A DNA stretch of 64,000 nucleotides from CAVQJU01 sp963712905. GTDB lineage: Bacteria; Acidobacteriota; Vicinamibacteria; Vicinamibacterales; CAVVIG01. Position numbers and translations under genes: made by a program. The stretch is from assembly GCA_963712905.1 (NCBI GenBank), contig CAVQJU010000008.1, positions 310,001 through 374,000 on the forward strand, given 5' to 3'. The notes under the pieces are model-generated. The model worked only from the letters and a program-made list of their open reading frames with translations, searched no databases and was not told the DNA's origin. How positions within the stretch are numbered: the first letter of the stretch is position 1; every line of letters starts with the position of its first letter. Positions 59,218 to 64,000 of this stretch are shown here, piece by piece.

Positions 59218-60020
59218 GCGCGGATCTGCTCGGCACGATCGTCGCGGCGACGCGCCGGATCGTCGAGGTGCGTGAGCAAGTCGAGCCGTTGCCGCTCCTC
59301 CGGGATCGGGTGTCACGCCTCGGCTCCGTTGCAGGCCCGGGACGGTTTCACGAGGCCCTCGCGCGGCGCGATGGCGTGAACGTGATCGCCGAGTGCAAGC
59401 GGCGCTCGCCGTCGCGCGGCGTGCTGCGGGCGGACTACGATCCGGTCGCGATCGCCCGGAGCTACGCGGAGGCGGGGGCGGCAGCGATCTCGGTCCTGAC
59501 CGAGCCGACGTTCTTCGACGGCTCCCTCGACCACCTTCGAGCCGTGCGCGCAGCCGTCGCCGTCCCGGTGCTTCGCAAAGACTTCATCGTCTCCGAATAT
59601 CAGATCCTCGAGGCCAGGGCGGCGGGCGCCGATGCCGTGCTGCTGATCGTGGCGGCTCTGGACCCCGTGGAACTGCGGGCGCTCGCCGGATGCGCGGCCA
59701 GCCTCGGCCTGGACGCGCTGGTCGAGGTGCACGACGCCGACGAACTGCGCGCGGCACTCGACGCGGGCGCGCGGATTGTCGGCGTCAACAACAGGAATCT
59801 GCGGACCCTCGAGGTGGATGTGAAGGCCTCGGAGGCCGTGATCGGCCTGATGCCGTCAGACGTGATCGCGGTCAGCGAGAGCGGGCTGCGAACGGCCGAG
59901 GACCTGGCGCGCCTGCGCCAGCGCGGGTATCGCGCGTTTCTCATCGGCGAGCGGCTGATGACGGTGCCGGACCCCGGACAGGCGCTGCGCGAACTGCTGG
60001 CAGGTGTGCCGTGTTCGTGA
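59214..60020 (+). CDS. trpC: Indole-3-glycerol phosphate synthase
   Basis: 268 residues, GTG start overlapping trpD. VIAECKRRSPSRGVLRADYD has the catalytic Lys of the (beta/alpha)8 barrel. Also AAAISVLTEPTFFDGSLDHL, VLRKDFIVSEYQILEARAAGADAVLLI, VGVNNRNLRTLEVD and VSESGLRTAEDLARL. It closes the indole ring from carboxyphenylaminodeoxyribulose 5-phosphate. It is not fused to TrpF, which follows as a separate overlapping gene. Confidence 0.96.
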   Translation: MSADLLGTIVAATRRIVEVREQVEPLPLLRDRVSRLGSVAGPGRFHEALARRDGVNVIAECKRRSPSRGVLRADYDPVAIARSYAEAGAAAISVLTEPTFFDGSLDHLRAVRAAVAVPVLRKDFIVSEYQILEARAAGADAVLLIVAALDPVELRALAGCAASLGLDALVEVHDADELRAALDAGARIVGVNNRNLRTLEVDVKASEAVIGLMPSDVIAVSESGLRTAEDLARLRQRGYRAFLIGERLMTVPDPGQALRELLAGVPCS

Positions 60021-60646
60021 AGATCTGCGGGATCACGAGACGCGAAGACGCCGAAGCCGCCGTCGAGGCGGGCGCGGCGGCGCTGGGATTCGTGTTCTGG
60101 CCGAAGAGTCCGAGGGCGATCGACCCGTACCGCGCCCGCGCGATCGTGTCGTCGCTGCCGCCGTTTGTGTCCACCGTCGGCGTCTTCGTGGACCAGCCTG
60201 CGGATTACGTGAACGGAGTGGCGAGTCTCGTGCACTTGAGCGCGGTTCAGCTGCACGGCGAGGAGACCGGCGAATACGTCGCCGCCATCCACAGGCCGGT
60301 GGTCAAGGCTGTCGCGTTGCGAAACGGTCTGGCGCCTGCCGGGGGCGTGGTGGAGTCCTGGCCGTCACGGGTGCTCGTTCTGCTGGACGTGCACGATCCG
60401 GTTCGCCGCGGCGGCACGGGGCGGACCGTGGACTGGTCGGTCGCGGCCGAGGTCGCCCGGCGCCGCCGGGTTGTCCTCGCCGGCGGCCTGACTGCCGAGA
60501 ACGTCAGCGAGGCGATCGCGCGCGTTCAGCCCTTCGGCATCGATGTGTCGTCCGGAGTGGAAGCGGCTCCGGGCATCAAGGATCACGGGCGCATCAAGGC
60601 GCTCTTTGAGGCGGTTCATGGAAGCAGTGTCACGGCGCGATCCTGA
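60011..60646 (+). CDS. trpF: Phosphoribosylanthranilate isomerase
   Basis: About 211 residues. FVKICGITRREDAEAAVEAG has the catalytic Cys; ALGFVFWPKSPRAID, VQLHGEE and LLDVHDPVRRGGTGRTVDW with the catalytic Asp follow, then LAGGLTAENVSEAI. A GTG at 60011 gives MFVKICG; a GTG at 60017 (GTGA overlap with trpC) would give MKICG and is equally likely. The trpB start lies 29 bp inside the 3' end of this gene. Confidence 0.93.
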   Translation: MFVKICGITRREDAEAAVEAGAAALGFVFWPKSPRAIDPYRARAIVSSLPPFVSTVGVFVDQPADYVNGVASLVHLSAVQLHGEETGEYVAAIHRPVVKAVALRNGLAPAGGVVESWPSRVLVLLDVHDPVRRGGTGRTVDWSVAAEVARRRRVVLAGGLTAENVSEAIARVQPFGIDVSSGVEAAPGIKDHGRIKALFEAVHGSSVTARS

Positions 60647-61817
60647 CGTTCGCGGCTACTTCGGCGATTTCGGCGGCCGGTTCGTGCCGGAAACGCTGGT
60701 CGAGCCGGTCGAGGAGCTCGAACGCGCGTACTTTGCGGTGCGCGAGGACCCCGCGTTTGCCGCGGAGCTCCGCCGCCTGCTGAAGCACTACGTCGGGAGA
60801 CCGACACCGGTCTACGAGGCGAAGCGTCTCACGCAGGAGTACGGCGGCGCACGGATCTTCCTCAAGCGCGAGGACCTGACGCACACCGGCGCGCACAAGA
60901 TCAACAACGCGCTCGGCCAGGCGCTGCTCGCAGCCCGCATGGGCAAACGCCGCATCGTCGCTGAAACCGGCGCCGGACAGCACGGCGTGGCGACGGCGAC
61001 AGCCTGCGCCCTCCTCGGTCTCGAGTGCCACGTCTACATGGGCTCCGAAGACATGGCCCGGCAGGAGCTGAACGTCTTCCGCATGCGGCTGCTGGGCGCC
61101 GAGGTGTGCCGCGTCGACTCCGGCAGCCGCACGCTGAAGGACGCCATCAACGAGGCGATGCGCGACTGGGTGACCAATGTCACGGACACGTACTACCTGC
61201 TCGGGTCGGTCCTCGGCCCGCATCCGTATCCGTTGATGGTCCGGGAATTCCAGTCGATCATCGGGCGCGAAGCGCGCGACCAGATCCGCGAGCTGGCCGG
61301 CCGGCTTCCCGATGCCATCGTGGCGTGCGTCGGCGGCGGCAGCAACGCCATGGGCATCTTCGATGCGTTCGTCGGCGATCCGGGCGTTCGGCTGATCGGC
61401 GTCGAGGCCGGCGGGGAAGCGATCGTCCGCGGGCGCCATGCGGCGCGCTTCGCCGGCGGCAGCACGGGTGTGCTGCAGGGCACGCGGACGTTCATCCTTC
61501 AGGACGACGATGGCAACATCGAGCTGACGCATTCGATTTCGGCCGGGCTCGACTACGCCGCGGTGGGGCCGGAGCATGCCTGGCTGCGCGCGATCGGGCG
61601 GGCCGAGTACGGCTACATCACGGACGCCGACGCGCTCGCGGCATTTCAGACGCTCGCGAAGCTCGAGGGCATCCTGCCGGCGCTCGAATCGGCGCACGCC
61701 ATCGCGTATGCGCGGCGCGTCGCGACGGAACTCGGCCCCGACGGCGTTCTGCTCGTGAACCTGTCGGGCCGCGGGGACAAAGACGTGCAGACGGTGGAAA
61801 AATGCCTTCGCGCCTAG
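60618..61817 (+). CDS. trpB: Tryptophan synthase beta chain
   Basis: 399 residues. YFGDFGGRFVPETLVEPVEE, PTPVYEAKRL, LKREDLTHTGAHKINNALGQALLA with the PLP Lys, ETGAGQHGVATATACALLGLE and GGGSNAMGIF are family hallmarks of TrpB1. It condenses indole with serine using pyridoxal phosphate in an alpha2-beta2 complex. It overlaps trpF by 29 bp and trpA by 16 bp, an unusually tight arrangement. Confidence 0.97.
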   Translation: MEAVSRRDPDVRGYFGDFGGRFVPETLVEPVEELERAYFAVREDPAFAAELRRLLKHYVGRPTPVYEAKRLTQEYGGARIFLKREDLTHTGAHKINNALGQALLAARMGKRRIVAETGAGQHGVATATACALLGLECHVYMGSEDMARQELNVFRMRLLGAEVCRVDSGSRTLKDAINEAMRDWVTNVTDTYYLLGSVLGPHPYPLMVREFQSIIGREARDQIRELAGRLPDAIVACVGGGSNAMGIFDAFVGDPGVRLIGVEAGGEAIVRGRHAARFAGGSTGVLQGTRTFILQDDDGNIELTHSISAGLDYAAVGPEHAWLRAIGRAEYGYITDADALAAFQTLAKLEGILPALESAHAIAYARRVATELGPDGVLLVNLSGRGDKDVQTVEKCLRA

Positions 61818-62617
61818 GACCGACGTTCGCCCGCCTGCACCTCGAGCAGCGTCCGGGGCTGGTCACCTACACGACGGCCGCCGACCCGGACATCCCGCGC
61901 TCGACCGAGTTGCTCCGGGCGCTCGACCGCGCCGGCGCCGACGTGCTCGAGGTCGGCGTACCGTTTTCGGACCCGCTGGCCGATGGGCCGGTCATTCAAC
62001 GCGCGACGGAGCGGGCGCTGGCGGCAGGCGGGAGCCTGCGGACCGCGCTCAGGCTGATCGCCGAAGTCCGGCCGTTTGTCACCGCGCCGATCGTCGTGTT
62101 CAGCTACGCCAATCCGCTCCTGCGCCTGGGCCTGGCAGAGTTCGCCCGGCAGGCGTCGCAGGCCGGCGTGGACGGGGTGCTCGCGCTCGACCTGCCGATC
62201 GAGGAAGCTGGCGAGTTTCAGGGCACGATGGGCGAGGCCGGCATCGATACAATCTTCCTCCTCAGCCCGACGACAACCGACGCGCGGATCGAGAAGGCGG
62301 CGGCGCTCGGTCAGGGGTTTCTGTACGGCATCTCGCGGCTCGGCGTGACCGGGGCGCGGGCGCAGGTGTCGTCGGACGCGGAGACGCTCGTGCGGCGCGT
62401 CCGCCGGGCCACGACGCTGCCGATCGCGCTCGGCTTCGGCATTTCCCGGCCCGAGCACGTCGCGGAGGTCGGCAGCTACGCGGACGCGGCGGTCGTCGGC
62501 AGTGCGCTCGTGTCGGTGATCGCGGCGGAGCGCGAGTCGCCGAATCTGGTCGATGCCGTCGAGACCTACGTCCGCTCGCTGAGGAGCGCCTGTCAGCCAC
62601 GGGAGCTGCAGGTGTGA
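61802..62617 (+). CDS. trpA: Tryptophan synthase alpha chain
   Basis: 271 residues from the ATG at 61802. LVTYTTAADPDIPRSTELLR, then VLEVGVPFSDPLADGPVIQRATERAL with the catalytic Glu and Asp, LALDLPIEEAGEF, IFLLSPTTTDARIEK, YGISRLGVTGAR and IALGFGISRPEHV. It cleaves indole-glycerol phosphate and channels indole to TrpB. In the usual family sequence 'Y-T-x-G-D-P', Gly is replaced by Ala-Ala; other residues are standard. Confidence 0.96.
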   Translation: MPSRLGPTFARLHLEQRPGLVTYTTAADPDIPRSTELLRALDRAGADVLEVGVPFSDPLADGPVIQRATERALAAGGSLRTALRLIAEVRPFVTAPIVVFSYANPLLRLGLAEFARQASQAGVDGVLALDLPIEEAGEFQGTMGEAGIDTIFLLSPTTTDARIEKAAALGQGFLYGISRLGVTGARAQVSSDAETLVRRVRRATTLPIALGFGISRPEHVAEVGSYADAAVVGSALVSVIAAERESPNLVDAVETYVRSLRSACQPRELQV

Positions 62618-62633
62618 AGGCGGAGAGCTCACA

Positions 62634-62963
62634 GTGAAAAGCGAAAACATTCAAGGTATGCCGACTCTTGACGATCTGCGGCGGGACATCGATCGGGTGG
62701 ACGAGGTGCTGGTGCGGCTGCTCAACGAGCGCGCGCGGTGCGCGTGCGAAATCGGGCGCCTGAAGAAGGACCAGGGTATCGAGGTCTATCAGCCGGACCG
62801 GGAGAAGCAGGTCCTCGATCACGTGCGGAGCGTGGCCGCCGAAGGGCCGCTCGGGCCGGACGCCATTGCCCGGCTCTTCGAGCGCATCATCGACGAGGCG
62901 CGGCGGCTGGAACGGCGGGTGGCACACGACGAAGCGGTGGGTGACGGCGGCAAAGTATCATGA
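62634..62963 (+). CDS. AroQ-type chorismate mutase
   Basis: 109 residues from the GTG at 62634 (GGAGAG upstream); an ATG at 62658 is also possible. A single helical AroQ fold: LDDLRRDIDRVDEVLVRLLNERARCACEIGRLKKDQG with the catalytic Arg and Lys, then YQPDREKQVLDHV and LFERIIDEARRLE. It converts chorismate to prephenate, the first step towards Phe and Tyr, so the operon serves all three aromatic amino acids. Its stop (TGA 62961-62963) lies just before the DAHP synthase gene. Confidence 0.92.
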   Translation: MKSENIQGMPTLDDLRRDIDRVDEVLVRLLNERARCACEIGRLKKDQGIEVYQPDREKQVLDHVRSVAAEGPLGPDAIARLFERIIDEARRLERRVAHDEAVGDGGKVS

Positions 62964-62989
62964 ACGTTCGCGTTCTGGAGGCGGAAGCC

Positions 62990-64000
62990 ATGGTTGTAGT
63001 GATGGAAGAGCGGGCCAGCGAGACACAGATCGAGCAGGTCGTCGCGCGTCTGGTGGAATTGGGGATGGACGTGCACCGCTCGACGGGCGTGTCGCGTACC
63101 GTGCTCGGCGTCGTGGGGCAGAAGCGGCCGGATCCCGGCCTCATCGAGATGATGGAGGGCGTGCACGAAGTGATGCGCATCTCCGAGCCCTACAAGCTGG
63201 CCAGCAAGACGTTCAAGCCGGAAGGCACGGTCGTGACGATTGGCGACGTCCGCATCGGCGGCGACGAGGTCGTCGTGATGGCGGGGCCGTGCTCGGCTGA
63301 GACCGACGCGCAGGTGCGCGCCTCGGCCGCCGCGGTCAGAAAGGCCGGAGCGAAGATCTTCAGGGGCGGCGCCTTCAAGCCCCGCAGCTCGCCGTACAGC
63401 TTCCAGGGCCTCGGCGAAGAAGGCCTGAAGATGCTGCACGACGCGGCAGGGGCCGAGAACCTCAAGCTGGTCACCGAAGTGATGGACGCGAACCAGATCG
63501 AGGTCATCGGCAAGTACGCGGACATCTACCAGGTCGGCGCGCGCAACATGCAGAACTTCACGCTGCTCCGCGAGCTGGGGTACGTGCGCAAGCCCATCCT
63601 GCTCAAGCGCGGCATCGCCGCGACAATCGAGGAGTGGCTCCTGTCGGCGGAGTACATCCTGAGCGGCGGCAACGAGGACGTGATCCTGTGCGAGCGCGGC
63701 ATCCGGACGTTCGAGACCGCGACGCGAAACACGTTCGACATCTCGGCCATTCCGATTGTCAAGAAGCTGAGCCATCTGCCGATCGTGGCGGATCCGAGCC
63801 ACGGCGCGGGCCGGCGCGACATGGTGGCGCCGATGGCGCGGGCCGCCGTTGCGGCCGGCGCGGACGGCCTCATCATCGAAGTGCACAACGATCCGGATCA
63901 CGCGCTCAGCGATGGCGCGCAATCGATGTTCCCGGCGCAGTTCGATCGGCTCATGGCGGAGCTGCGGATCATCGCGCCGGCCATCGGCCGCAGCATCTGC
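62990..64000 (+). CDS. aroF: DAHP synthase (Thermotoga/Bacillus type), 3' end beyond window
   Basis: 337 codons, open to the end of the window and probably almost complete. The ATG at 62990 was chosen because GGAGG lies 9 nt upstream and the protein then begins MVVVMEE like its relatives; an ATG at 62960 overlapping the chorismate mutase stop would add ten residues. An N-terminal ferredoxin-like regulatory domain (1-75) precedes the barrel: VVMAGPCSAETDAQV, RGGAFKPRSSPYSFQGLGEEGL, QVGARNMQNFTLLRELG, LLKRG, ILCERGIRTFE and IVADPSHGAGRRD. It makes the first shikimate-pathway intermediate from PEP and erythrose 4-phosphate. Confidence 0.95.
   Translation, partial: MVVVMEERASETQIEQVVARLVELGMDVHRSTGVSRTVLGVVGQKRPDPGLIEMMEGVHEVMRISEPYKLASKTFKPEGTVVTIGDVRIGGDEVVVMAGPCSAETDAQVRASAAAVRKAGAKIFRGGAFKPRSSPYSFQGLGEEGLKMLHDAAGAENLKLVTEVMDANQIEVIGKYADIYQVGARNMQNFTLLRELGYVRKPILLKRGIAATIEEWLLSAEYILSGGNEDVILCERGIRTFETATRNTFDISAIPIVKKLSHLPIVADPSHGAGRRDMVAPMARAAVAAGADGLIIEVHNDPDHALSDGAQSMFPAQFDRLMAELRIIAPAIGRSIC

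Overview
The window is high-GC DNA, densely coded on both strands, from a Gram-negative bacterium. BamD, an Omp85/D15-type barrel and lipoprotein signals indicate an outer membrane. The gene mix suggests an uncultured Acidobacteriota, possibly Vicinamibacteria: deoxyribose-phosphate aldolase with an RpiB-like isomerase of the microcompartment type, a SpoIVB-type S55 peptidase without sporulation genes, a very large cyclic beta-1,2-glucan synthase, and repeat-bounded GxxExxY genes. That placement is inference, since no rRNA gene is present.

Layout. 0-2 kb: the start of hpt (leftward), then rpiB-like and deoC genes whose N-termini look like those of bacterial-microcompartment cargo. 2-9.3 kb: a polytopic membrane protein, a KdpD/KdpE-like two-component pair, a DUF4159 protein, a leftward group of rpoZ, a cold-shock-domain gene and an RRM gene, an ABC-F ATPase and a DUF4136 protein. 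9.5-23 kb: a carbohydrate block with a GH63-like glucosidase, a GH13 enzyme and an 8.5 kb cyclic glucan synthase. 23-29.6 kb: ftsH, a D15 barrel, then an island of very small membrane and secreted proteins, a histidine-kinase remnant and tRNA-Gly(CCC). 29.7-42 kb: phosphomannomutase and sugar nucleotidyltransferase, pgsA, then a long leftward run with overlapping ends (aroC, def, fmt, rsmB, PASTA protein, rpe, ybgC, sugar epimerase, bamD, secreted protein). 42-54 kb: a huge sigma-54 activator, dppBC-type permeases, a TPR protein, an ECF sigma/anti-sigma pair, a beta-propeller protein and an S55 peptidase. 54.3-64 kb: an aromatic amino-acid operon, aroDE-trpE-trpG-trpD-trpC-trpF-trpB-trpA-chorismate mutase-DAHP synthase, preceded by a promoter, a leader peptide and an attenuator.

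Most notable observations. (1) The aromatic operon has a complete attenuator: a consensus -35 box, a 40-codon leader ORF with a Trp-Arg-Tyr-Trp run, a terminator hairpin, and a competing antiterminator segment just after the Trp codons. (2) A GxxExxY (PD-(D/E)XK-like) gene is bounded by inverted GCAGAG-type arms, and the same arms occur 7 kb away back to back with no gene between them. This looks like a full element and a mini-element. (3) DeoC carries an N-terminal amphipathic helix resembling microcompartment encapsulation peptides. (4) Seven single-base frameshifts break six genes, including def and trpG; six of the seven lie at 37.5-46.3 kb, so part of the sequence may contain indel errors.
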